Source: a virus. Taken from it: a stretch of DNA of 64,000 nucleotides. The position numbers and the translations under genes were made by a program. Position 1 is the stretch's first letter. Each line of letters begins with the position of its first letter. The notes below the pieces were generated by a model. That model made no database searches. It saw only the letters and a program-made list of their open reading frames with translations, and was not told the origin of the DNA. Of the stretch, positions 8,602-16,781 are shown in pieces. The DNA is taken from positions 1 through 64,000 of IMG/VR virus record IMGVR_UViG_3300037010_003043; one strand, 5' to 3'.

Positions 8602-9921
8602 TTAACTATCTTTTTCATTTCCATCTTTATCGTAACCATCTTCATCGTATCCGTCTTTATCATAACCGTCTCTGTCAAAATCTTCTCTATCATAACCATC
8701 TCTATCATAACCATCTCTATCATAACCATCTCTATCATAACCATTCCAGTTATATCCATCTCTATCATATCCATCTATATCATGACCATCTTCGTTATAA
8801 CCATCACGATCATAACCACCTAAATCATATCCATTTTCATCATATCCATCTTCATCAAAACCTTCTCTATCATAACCATCACTATCATAACCAAACATAT
8901 TATAACCTTCTCTATCATAACCTTCTGCATCATAACCTTCTGCATCATAACCTTCATCGTCATATCCTTCTATATCTTCAAATCCACCATTTGTACTTCC
9001 TAATATATAAATATTAAAAGCATTCTTTTTTTCTAAAAAGGCAACTTCTCTATCAGAATGTAAAATAGATTTATTATTATAAATTACTAAATACTTAAAA
9101 GTATCCATATATGGGTATTCAAATTTAGATATATTTTTTTCATTTATAAATGGAACTTCAACTTGTACATTAAAATGAATATCATCTTTCTCTTTAAAAA
9201 AGTCATGTAACTTAAATCTATTTTGTGCTTCTTTTAATATAGCTAATTGAAGATCATTGTTGATTGCATATCTTCTGTCTAAATACAATCCTTTATTTGT
9301 TTTCCATAATAACGCTCTAGCTATAGTTTTATTTTCTTCATTAGTCTTTAAAAACAATTTAACATTTTCATTTTTTGCATAAAATTCTAAAAATTTTTGT
9401 GTATAATCATGTGACATACAAGAATTACCCAATTCTCCAGTTTTTACCATATTCTTTGGATGATAATAATATAAAATATCTTCACCTTCAACAAGTTTAA
9501 AAGATGGATCTTCGCCCATTTGAATCATCTTTAAACTATTTGTAAAATCTGCAAGTTCATCAGGCTTTAATCTTAAATTTTTCAACAGAACTTGTACTAA
9601 TTTACCAATTTTAATTTCTTGTTTAACTTCTTTGCCATTAGGTTTAGTTATAATAATCTCTAAGAAACCAGGCTTTTTTGATAAATCAATTGATTCTATA
9701 TCACTGATTGATTTATCATCATCAAGTTCTAAAACTGTAGACTCTATATCTTTTTGAATTAATTCAATAATAGAATCAATTATTTTTTTTCTTTTAGGAT
9801 TTCCTGGTGATACTTGAAGCTCCTTAATTGCCTTTTCAAAATCAGTTTCAATTACAATCTTTTTTTCAAGTATATTAGATATAGACTCAAGAAGCATATA
9901 TTCATCGTAAGTTAAAATCAT
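8602..9921 (-). CDS. Repeat-tailed family protein, copy 4 (long tail)
   Basis: 439 residues with a tail of about 23 units that includes variants G-F-D, G-H-D and D-F-D, and ends DGNEKDS. The first 130 residues are almost the same as copies 1 and 3. The core motifs GELGNSCMSHDYTQ and RALLWKTNKG are intact. The gene downstream begins only 15 bases after its stop. Function unknown. Confidence 0.8.
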   Translation of the reverse strand: MILTYDEYMLLESISNILEKKIVIETDFEKAIKELQVSPGNPKRKKIIDSIIELIQKDIESTVLELDDDKSISDIESIDLSKKPGFLEIIITKPNGKEVKQEIKIGKLVQVLLKNLRLKPDELADFTNSLKMIQMGEDPSFKLVEGEDILYYYHPKNMVKTGELGNSCMSHDYTQKFLEFYAKNENVKLFLKTNEENKTIARALLWKTNKGLYLDRRYAINNDLQLAILKEAQNRFKLHDFFKEKDDIHFNVQVEVPFINEKNISKFEYPYMDTFKYLVIYNNKSILHSDREVAFLEKKNAFNIYILGSTNGGFEDIEGYDDEGYDAEGYDAEGYDREGYNMFGYDSDGYDREGFDEDGYDENGYDLGGYDRDGYNEDGHDIDGYDRDGYNWNGYDRDGYDRDGYDRDGYDREDFDRDGYDKDGYDEDGYDKDGNEKDS

Positions 9922-9940
9922 TGTTTTATGTTATTTTTTT

Positions 9941-10072
9941 TTAACTATCTTTTTTATTTCCATCTTTATCATAATCATATTCGTTGTATCCATTTACTAT
10001 CATATCCATTTGGATCATATCCATCTCTATTATATCCATCTATCTCTATCATAATCATATCTATCATAACTA
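9941..10072 (-). pseudogene. Frameshifted remnant of the repeat tail of copy 5
   Basis: Below the stop of copy 5 the minus strand still encodes broken pieces of the tail, each in a different frame: a YDRYDYDRD-like piece, then DGYNRDGYDPNGYDS, then NGYNEYDYDKDGNKKDS and a TAA at 9941. The last piece matches the normal C-terminus of other copies (DGN-x-KDS). At least three single-base indels separate the pieces, so the tail decayed after it was once intact. Confidence 0.75.
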
Positions 10073-11035
10073 TCTATCAGCTCGTCTAAATTTACCATCT
10101 GTATTTCCTAATATATAAATATCAAAAGCATCTTCAAGTTTATAAAAAGCATAGTCATCATTAACATGAGAACGTAAAATAGATCTATCTTCATAAATTA
10201 CTAAATACTTAAAAGTATCCATATATGGATATTCAAATTTAGATGCATTTTTTGCATTTATAAATGGAACCTCAACTTGTAGATCAATATTGCGATCTAA
10301 TTTTTCTTTAAAAAAGTCATACAATTTAAATCTATTTTGTGCTTCTTTTAATATAGCTATTTGAAGATCATTGTCTATAGCATATCTTCTATCTAAATAT
10401 AACCCTTTATCCGTTTTCCATAATAACGCTCTAGCTATAGTTTTATTTTCTTCATTAGTTTTTAAAAATAGTTTTACATTTTTATTATTTGCATAAAATT
10501 CTAGAAATGTTTGAGTATTATCATGTGACATACAAGAATTACCTAAATTACCTGCTTTTACCATATTTTTTGGATGGTAATAATACAAAATGTTTTCACG
10601 ATCAATAAGTCTAAAAGATGGATCTTCACCTATTTGAATTATCTTTAAACTATTTGTAAAATCCTCGAGTTCATCAGGCTTTAATTTTAAACTTTTTAAT
10701 AAAGTTTGTATTAATTTACCAATCTTAATTTCTTGTTTAACTTCTTTGCCATTAGGCTTAGTTATAATAATTTCTAAAAAACCAGGTTTTTTTGACAAAT
10801 CAATTGATTTTATGTCATTTATTGCTTTATCGTCATCAAGTTCTAAAACTGCAGATTCTATATCTCTTTGAATCAATTCAACAATAGAATCAATTATTTT
10901 TTTTCTTTTAGGATTTCCTGGCGAAACTTGAAGCTCTTTGATTGCTTTTTCAAAATCATCTTCAATTGCAATTTTTTTTTCGAATATATTAGATATAGAC
11001 TCAAAAAGCATATATTCGTCATAAGTTAAAATCAT
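10070..11035 (-). CDS. Repeat-tailed family protein, copy 5 (tail lost)
   Basis: 321 residues: a full core and then an early stop at RRADR. It starts MILTYDEYMLFESISNIFEKK and keeps GNLGNSCMSHDNTQ and RALLWKTDKGLYLDRRYAI. The core is not visibly damaged, so a tail-less protein may still be made. The DNA after the stop carries the shifted remains of its repeat tail (9941-10072). This copy shows that core and tail evolve separately. Confidence 0.75.
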   Translation of the reverse strand: MILTYDEYMLFESISNIFEKKIAIEDDFEKAIKELQVSPGNPKRKKIIDSIVELIQRDIESAVLELDDDKAINDIKSIDLSKKPGFLEIIITKPNGKEVKQEIKIGKLIQTLLKSLKLKPDELEDFTNSLKIIQIGEDPSFRLIDRENILYYYHPKNMVKAGNLGNSCMSHDNTQTFLEFYANNKNVKLFLKTNEENKTIARALLWKTDKGLYLDRRYAIDNDLQIAILKEAQNRFKLYDFFKEKLDRNIDLQVEVPFINAKNASKFEYPYMDTFKYLVIYEDRSILRSHVNDDYAFYKLEDAFDIYILGNTDGKFRRADR

Positions 11036-11051
11036 AGTTTTATTTTATTTT

Positions 11052-12386
11052 TTAACTATCTTTTTCATTTCCATCTTGATCATATCCGTCTTTATCATAC
11101 CCATCTTCATCATAACCATCTTCATTGTAACCATCTTCGTCGTAGCCATCTTCGTCATATCCATCTTCATTATATCCATTTTTATCGTAACCCTCTCTAT
11201 CATATCCATATTCGTCATATCCATCTTCATCATATCCATCTTCATCATAACCATCTCTATTATAACCTTCTCTATTATAATCACCTTCATCATAACCATC
11301 TCTATCATAACCGTTTCTATCATAACCATCTTCGTTATAACCATCTTCATCATAACCATATCTATCGTAACCATCGTTATCAAATCCATCTTTATTATAT
11401 CCATCACCGTCATATCCATCTTCATCGAAACCATTAGAATCTTCAAATCCTCCTTTTGTACTTTCTAATGTATAAACGTCAAAAATACCGCTTTTTTCGG
11501 AATAAGCAGCATATTTACTAGAATATAAAATAGAATCATTATCGGAAATCATTAAATATTTAAAAGTATCCATATATGGGTATTCAAATTTAGGTGCATT
11601 TTTTTCACTTATAAATGAAACTTCAACTTGCAAATCAATATTAGGATCTAATTTTTCTTTAAAAAAATCATGTAATTTAAATCTATTTTGTGCTTCTTTT
11701 AGTATTACTAATTGAAGATCATTGTCTATAGCATATCTTCTATCTAAATATAATCCTTTATTTGTTTTCCATAACAGCGCTCTAGCTATAGTTTTATTTT
11801 CTTCATTAGTCTTTAAAAATAATTTAACATTTTTATTTTCTGCATAAAATTTTAAAAATTTTTGTGTATTATCATATGACATACAAGAATTGCCTAAATT
11901 ACCTGTTTTTACCATATTCTTTGGATGATAATAATACAAAATATCTTCACCTTCAACAAGTTTAAAAGATGGATCTTCACCCATTTGAATCATTTTTAAA
12001 CTATTTGTAAAATCTGCAAGTTCATCAGGCTTTAATCTTAAATTTTTCAACAGAATTTGTACTAATTTACCAATTTTAATTTCTTGTTTAACTTCTTTGC
12101 CATTAGGTTTAGTTATAATAATTTCTAAAAAACCAGGTTTTTTAGATAAATTAATTGAATTTATATTTTCTATTGCCTTATCGTCATTAAGTTCTAAAAC
12201 TGTAGACTCTATATCTCTTTGAATTAATTCAACAATAGAATCAATTATTTTTTTTCTTTTAGGATCACCTGGCGAAATTTGAAGCTCCTTAATTGCTTTT
12301 TCAAAATCATCTTCAATTATAATCTTTTTTTCAAATATATTAAATATAGACTCAAGAAGTGTATATTCGCCATAAGTTAAAATCAT
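11052..12386 (-). CDS. Repeat-tailed family protein, copy 6 (longest tail)
   Basis: 444 residues with about 24 G-Y-D/N-x-x units, many with E-D in the variable pair, ending DQDGNEKDS. The core shows more change at its N-terminus (MILTYGEYTLLESIFNIFEKK) than copies 1 to 4, and groups with copy 7 by SINLSKKPGF and SNGFD at the start of the tail. Motifs GNLGNSCMSYDNTQ and LDRRYAI are intact. The tail is strongly acidic overall. Function unknown. Confidence 0.8.
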   Translation of the reverse strand: MILTYGEYTLLESIFNIFEKKIIIEDDFEKAIKELQISPGDPKRKKIIDSIVELIQRDIESTVLELNDDKAIENINSINLSKKPGFLEIIITKPNGKEVKQEIKIGKLVQILLKNLRLKPDELADFTNSLKMIQMGEDPSFKLVEGEDILYYYHPKNMVKTGNLGNSCMSYDNTQKFLKFYAENKNVKLFLKTNEENKTIARALLWKTNKGLYLDRRYAIDNDLQLVILKEAQNRFKLHDFFKEKLDPNIDLQVEVSFISEKNAPKFEYPYMDTFKYLMISDNDSILYSSKYAAYSEKSGIFDVYTLESTKGGFEDSNGFDEDGYDGDGYNKDGFDNDGYDRYGYDEDGYNEDGYDRNGYDRDGYDEGDYNREGYNRDGYDEDGYDEDGYDEYGYDREGYDKNGYNEDGYDEDGYDEDGYNEDGYDEDGYDKDGYDQDGNEKDS

Positions 12387-12403
12387 TATTTTATATTATT
12401 TTT

Positions 12404-13678
12404 TTATTGCTTTTTTTTGTTTCCATTTTTATCATATCCTTTATAATCATATCCATCTTCGTCATATCCATCTCTATCATACCCATAATCATCATATCCA
12501 TCTCTATCATATTCATCTCTATCATATCCATCAATATCATATCCATCTTTATCATATCCATCTTTATCGTATCCATCTTTATCGTATCCATCTTTATCGT
12601 ATCCTTTATAATCATATCCATCATCGTCAAATCCATCACGATTATGCCCATATTCGTCATAACCATCTCTATCATAACCATCTTTATCATATCCATCAAG
12701 ATCATAACCATCAGCATCAAAACCATTAGACCCTTCAAATCTTCCCTCTGTACTTTCTAATTTATAAATATCATAAGCATAACCTCTTTGTGAATAAGCA
12801 ACTTCTTTATTAGAATATAAAATAGAATTATTATCAAAAATTGTTAAATATTTAAAAGTATCCGTATATGGGTACTTAAATTTAGATGCATTTTTTGCAT
12901 TTATAAATGAAACTTCAATTTGTAGATCAACATTAGGATCTAATTTTTCTTTAAAAAAATCATATAACTTAAATCTATTTTGTGCTTCTTTTAACATAAC
13001 CATTTGAAGATTGTTGTCTATAGCATATCTTCTATCTAAATATAATCCTTTATTTGTTTTCCATAACAACGCTCTAGCTATAGTTTTATTTTCTTCGTTA
13101 GTCTTTAAAAACAATTTAACATTTTTATTTTCTGCATAAAATTCTAGAAATTTTTGTGTATTAAGATGTGACATACAAGAATTACCCAGTTCTCCAGCTT
13201 TTACCATATTTTTTGGATGATAATAATATAAAATATCTTCACCTTCAACAACTTTAAAGGACGGGTCTTCGCCTATTTGAATCATCTTTAAACTATTTGT
13301 AAAATCTGCAAGTTCATCAGGTTTTAATCTTAAATTTTTCAATAAAGTTTGTATCAATTTACCAATCTTAATTTCTTGTTTAACTTCTTTGCCGTTAGGC
13401 TTAATTATAATAATTTCTAAAAAACCTGGTTTTTTAGATAAATTAATTGAATTTATATTTTCTATTGCCTTGTCATCATCAAGTTCTAAAACTGCAGATT
13501 CTATATCTCTTTGAATCAATTCAACAATAGAATCAATTATTTTTTTTCTTTTAGGATCACCAGGTGAAACTTGAAGCTCCTTGATTGCTTTTTCAAAATC
13601 AGCTTCAATTGCAATCTTTTTTTCGAGTATATTAGATATAGATTCAAGAAGCATATATTCGTCGTAAGTTAAAATCAT
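12404..13678 (-). CDS. Repeat-tailed family protein, copy 7 (first in transcription order)
   Basis: 424 residues, about 20 repeat units, including a run of four D-K-D-G-Y-type units and two Y-K-G-Y-D units, ending NGNKKKQ. It is the most upstream copy and its ATG overlaps the stop of the 52-residue gene at 13675-13833 (ATGA), so translation is probably coupled to that small gene. The core has GELGNSCMSHLNTQ and RALLWKTNKGLYLDRRYAI. Function unknown. Confidence 0.8.
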   Translation of the reverse strand: MILTYDEYMLLESISNILEKKIAIEADFEKAIKELQVSPGDPKRKKIIDSIVELIQRDIESAVLELDDDKAIENINSINLSKKPGFLEIIIIKPNGKEVKQEIKIGKLIQTLLKNLRLKPDELADFTNSLKMIQIGEDPSFKVVEGEDILYYYHPKNMVKAGELGNSCMSHLNTQKFLEFYAENKNVKLFLKTNEENKTIARALLWKTNKGLYLDRRYAIDNNLQMVMLKEAQNRFKLYDFFKEKLDPNVDLQIEVSFINAKNASKFKYPYTDTFKYLTIFDNNSILYSNKEVAYSQRGYAYDIYKLESTEGRFEGSNGFDADGYDLDGYDKDGYDRDGYDEYGHNRDGFDDDGYDYKGYDKDGYDKDGYDKDGYDKDGYDIDGYDRDEYDRDGYDDYGYDRDGYDEDGYDYKGYDKNGNKKKQ

Positions 13679-13833
13679 AATTTTATTTTATTTTTCATTT
13701 TTTTGTTTATTTTTTCAATAAAATCATAAATTTTATCATCTTTTGCAGGTTCGATGACTCTTTTAGGAGGTTCATAGTTCGAAATTTCAGTTTTTGAATC
13801 TACAAATTCTTTAAAATTTTTTAAATCTTCCAT
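13675..13833 (-). CDS. Small protein leading the repeat-tailed family operon
   Basis: A 52-residue gene starting at ATG 13833 with GGAG and 8 bases spacing, ending in TGA that overlaps the start of copy 7 (ATGA). The product begins MEDLKNFKEFVDSK and continues with a Pro-rich EPPKRVIEP and a charged helix. The opening F-K-E-F-V pattern is again like a capsid-targeting N-terminus. Coupling and the good ribosome binding site make it a likely real gene despite its size. Function unknown. Confidence 0.65.
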   Translation of the reverse strand: MEDLKNFKEFVDSKTEISNYEPPKRVIEPAKDDKIYDFIEKINKKMKNKIKL

Positions 13834-13915
13834 TTTTAACTCCAATTTTCTATACTTCTTCGTATATTAAAATACAAAATTCAATATATTTTTAAACCTT
13901 ATTTTTCCATATTTT

Positions 13916-14779
13916 TTACAAATTTTCAGGTATCTCTAAATTAAATTCAATTAATTTAGATTTTATATTTTCTTTTATAGTTTCAATTTTCTTTTTAAAT
14001 TCAAAATTTTTTGAATTTATTATATTAAGACATTTTTCAAACGTAGAAACATCTTCAATTTTTATATTTTTTCCAAATACCATTTCAACAAATTCTTGTG
14101 GATTTGACGTTACTATTCTTTTTGAACTTTCTAAAATAATTGATTTTTTAAGAACACCATTTTTACCTTCAAATGTTTTACTTACAACGCCTACGCCTTC
14201 ACTGTGACTGTAATAATACTTTTGATATTCTTTAACTTTTTCATTTGTATCAAAATATGAAATTATTTTTCTATCTAACGACTCAACTAAAGCATGAAAA
14301 ACTGCTTCTCTATATTTTGAAGTATACTCAGATTCATTTTTTCTTAAATTTGGAGAATAACGTGAAAACTTAATCCATTCTAAATTCTCTACTAATTCTA
14401 AATGAATATCTACATTATTTTGTTTTTTAAAATTTCCATTTATTGGAAATTTAAATATAAACTTATTGTTTTCTTTTACAACTTTTATATTAATTCTTTT
14501 AAATTGCAATTGTATAAATTTTTCTAAATCTTCTAATTCAAGATTATTTTCTTTTAAAACATTATTTAAATCAACAGCGACATTTATATTATTACTTAAA
14601 TCTTCTGCTAATTTTTTCTTACCAGCAGATCCTATAAATGCAACATCATTTTCCGTTAATCTTAAAAGATTTAATATATTTTCTATTAATATTTTTTGAG
14701 TCTTTGGTACATCTTTTTGTTTAATCCCATTTGATATACTCAAAGACTCGTTTAAAAATTCAATATATGATTTTAACAT
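13916..14779 (-). CDS. Pol-beta-type nucleotidyltransferase-fold protein, catalytic residues lost
   Basis: 287 residues. It starts MLKSYIEFLNESLS, a capsid-targeting-like N-terminus. FIGSAGKKK at about 48-56 followed by SNNINVAVDL at 62-71 aligns with the pol-beta nucleotidyltransferase signature G-S...G-D-I-D-I-A-I-D found in T4-like phages of marine bacteria. Here both metal-binding Asp positions read Asn (Asn64, Asn66), so it is probably inactive as a transferase. The rest is alpha/beta with VDIHLELV near residue 124. It begins an apparent unit between the epimerase cluster and the paralog array. Fold call moderate; function unknown. Confidence 0.6.
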   Translation of the reverse strand: MLKSYIEFLNESLSISNGIKQKDVPKTQKILIENILNLLRLTENDVAFIGSAGKKKLAEDLSNNINVAVDLNNVLKENNLELEDLEKFIQLQFKRINIKVVKENNKFIFKFPINGNFKKQNNVDIHLELVENLEWIKFSRYSPNLRKNESEYTSKYREAVFHALVESLDRKIISYFDTNEKVKEYQKYYYSHSEGVGVVSKTFEGKNGVLKKSIILESSKRIVTSNPQEFVEMVFGKNIKIEDVSTFEKCLNIINSKNFEFKKKIETIKENIKSKLIEFNLEIPENL

Positions 14780-14805
14780 CTTATTGTTTATTTTGTCTTA
14801 AAGAA

Positions 14806-15201
14806 CTATTCTTCATCCATCAGTTTTTTAAATTCTTCTTTTTTTTCTTTAGCTTTTTCTTCTTTTTGTTTTTCTTTTTCCTCATCTGATAAAGTTGCAG
14901 GATTTTGTTTTATTAAATCATTTTCTTTAGCTTTTTTAATTTTATCAGCAATTTTAGGATCTTTAAAATTACCTGTATCTTTATTCCAGTTATCTTTTAA
15001 CCAATTAAAAAATTCAGTTTTATCATCTTTTGACAAATCACCAGGAGATTCTGCACCATATTTAGCTAATCCAAAAAGCATTAAATCTTGGTATCTTTTT
15101 TGTTTATCTGACAATTCCTTTTTTCCATCGTCGTCTTCCTCGAAAATTTCACCATAATAATTTTCGATAAGAAATTCATCATATGTTTTAAATTTTTTCA
15201 T
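14806..15201 (-). CDS. Lys/Glu-rich protein with capsid-targeting-like N-terminus
   Basis: 131 residues. The N-terminus MKKFKTYDEFLIENYYGE is close to the T4 internal-protein leader (M-K-T-Y-x-E-F-I-x-E). The centre has KTEFFNWLKDNWNKDTG, a short helical repeat-like region, and the C-terminal 45 residues are an almost pure K/E helix ending LMDEE. It may be an internal head or scaffold-associated protein by analogy with T4. No catalytic motif is visible. Confidence 0.6.
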   Translation of the reverse strand: MKKFKTYDEFLIENYYGEIFEEDDDGKKELSDKQKRYQDLMLFGLAKYGAESPGDLSKDDKTEFFNWLKDNWNKDTGNFKDPKIADKIKKAKENDLIKQNPATLSDEEKEKQKEEKAKEKKEEFKKLMDEE

Positions 15202-15216
15202 ATTGTATTTTTTATT

Positions 15217-16152
15217 TTAATTTTTATAAATCATTTTTACTAAATATGTATCTTGTCTTTTTGCACCACGTATTATTTTTAAAATTTTAAATATTTCGTT
15301 TATTATATCTATATCAGTTGCTATAAAATTAACATTTTTCAAATAATCTGGCTCTATTTGTGTTATAAAATCTAAATTTTTTTTATAAATTATATATTTA
15401 GGTTTCTTTTTAAAATTTAATAATAAAAACTGGAATAATATTTTTGTATTTATTTTTTCCTTTGAACTAAAAATATAAACTCCTGTACTTTTAGGAACTT
15501 CATATTGTTTTAATAATTCAAGTGCTTTATCTAAAGTAATAAAGCTTTTTTCAGTTTCTTTAATTATATAAAATGTTCCAGTTTTTTGATTATTAGTATT
15601 AATTTGTTTTAAAGAATATAACATTTGATGCAAGTAATGATTATAATAATATGCATCTATAATATTATGAAATCTAAAAATCTTCCAATTTTGAAAATTT
15701 GCTCTTTTAATTAAATTTTCAAGTTGGAAAGACCATTTATACTTTTTTTCTGTATAACTATAATTATTGTCTTTTTTTAAAAATAAATTTAATGGATATG
15801 TATTAGAAATGAATATTATTTTTTTAGGTTTAGCTTTATTAAAATAAAATCTTAAATTTTTATATAATTCAAATGCTTTATCTTCACTTAGTAAAAATGT
15901 TTCTTGTGGAAAATAATCAAAATAATATATTAAATCAAATTTTATTTCAAGAACTTTTTTTAAAGAATCTAAAATATTACCATTTTTTGGAAAAAAAATT
16001 TTTTTATATTTTCTTCGATATTTTGATAAATAAATTATATCATAACCATAAACTTCATAACTTTTATATAAAGTTTCTAATAATTTTATAGCAAATAAAT
16101 TATTAATTCCAAGGATTAAAATTTTTTTTATTTTTGGTAATTTTTTGTACAA
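15217..16152 (-). CDS. NAD-dependent epimerase/dehydratase-like protein (extended SDR fold)
   Basis: 311 residues. The N-terminus KKILILGINNLFAIKLLETL has the position and pattern of the Rossmann strand and glycine loop of extended SDR sugar-nucleotide epimerases, but the G-x-x-G-x-x-G is incomplete. KKIIFISNTYPL (strand and S), YTEKKYKWSFQLE (Y-x-x-x-K region) and WKIFRFHNIIDAY (usual R-x-x-N-x-Y-G-P) follow in the expected order. The fold is likely; activity is uncertain because the glycines and the final GP are missing. It is next to a HAD phosphatase and 14 kb from a glycosyltransferase, so a role in sugar decoration is possible. Confidence 0.5.
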   Translation of the reverse strand: MYKKLPKIKKILILGINNLFAIKLLETLYKSYEVYGYDIIYLSKYRRKYKKIFFPKNGNILDSLKKVLEIKFDLIYYFDYFPQETFLLSEDKAFELYKNLRFYFNKAKPKKIIFISNTYPLNLFLKKDNNYSYTEKKYKWSFQLENLIKRANFQNWKIFRFHNIIDAYYYNHYLHQMLYSLKQINTNNQKTGTFYIIKETEKSFITLDKALELLKQYEVPKSTGVYIFSSKEKINTKILFQFLLLNFKKKPKYIIYKKNLDFITQIEPDYLKNVNFIATDIDIINEIFKILKIIRGAKRQDTYLVKMIYKN

Positions 16153-16154
16153 AT

Positions 16155-16781
16155 TTACACCTTAAACGCTTTTATACTTTTATCGTTTAATTCATTAACC
16201 GAATCTACATTAGATTGATCATCGTCATAAAAAAATATTGTTTTAAATCCATATTTTTCTTTAAAAATATTTTTTAAAATAAACGCCTTTTTTTCTTGAT
16301 CTGAAATGTTTGATTTTCCAATTACTGTCTTTATAAATTTTTCAACTGATGAATCATTAACAGCAAAAACATATTTTTCATTAAATATATTTTTTGGTAT
16401 TTCAACTAGTTCATCTTTTTCATTTCTATACAATAATGTATTTTTAAGAGCTTTAAAAATCGCTTTTTGATTACCTCTTGCTGTAATTATACCTATTTTA
16501 TAATTACTATTTATTGCATGATCCATTATTTTTAGTACTTTAATATTAGGTTGGCCATTAACTAAAGAAAAATAAATAGAATCATATTGTCTAAAATCAC
16601 TAAAATCAAATTCAGTTTCTTTAGGTAATTCGTTTCTAATTTTTGAATATTCTTCTGTACTTACAAATTTAAATTTATCCATTTCAGGTGTTTTATAACC
16701 TACTTTTGAAGTAGAAAAAATTAAAGTATCATCTATATCAAAAATATAAATTGTATTTGTATTTGCTTCATTTAAGTTCAC
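16155..16781 (-). CDS. HAD-superfamily phosphatase
   Basis: 208 residues. Motif I IFDIDDTL (Asp15, Asp17), motif II GIITARG, and motif IV FFYDDDQSN are all present, so the protein is probably an active phosphohydrolase. A large insert between motifs I and II forms the cap. Substrate unknown; polynucleotide 3'-phosphatase, nucleotide or sugar phosphate are options. The start is GTG at 16781, overlapping the stop of the helicase gene (GTGA), which indicates coupled translation. Confidence 0.75.
   Translation of the reverse strand: MNLNEANTNTIYIFDIDDTLIFSTSKVGYKTPEMDKFKFVSTEEYSKIRNELPKETEFDFSDFRQYDSIYFSLVNGQPNIKVLKIMDHAINSNYKIGIITARGNQKAIFKALKNTLLYRNEKDELVEIPKNIFNEKYVFAVNDSSVEKFIKTVIGKSNISDQEKKAFILKNIFKEKYGFKTIFFYDDDQSNVDSVNELNDKSIKAFKV

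Larger units (their letters stand above)
4939..13678 (-). repeat. Seven-gene tandem paralog array with 15-bp coding repeats
   Basis: Seven co-oriented paralogs (ends at 6234, 7445, 8586, 9921, 11035, 12386, 13678) share cores that are about 80 percent or more alike by eye. Each complete copy ends in tandem 15-bp units that encode G-Y-D-x-x. Approximate unit numbers in order are 18, 11, 7, 23, none in frame, 24 and 20. Array expansion by unequal recombination between cores and between 15-bp units explains the pattern. Because units are multiples of three bases, tail length can change without frame loss. Confidence 0.9.
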
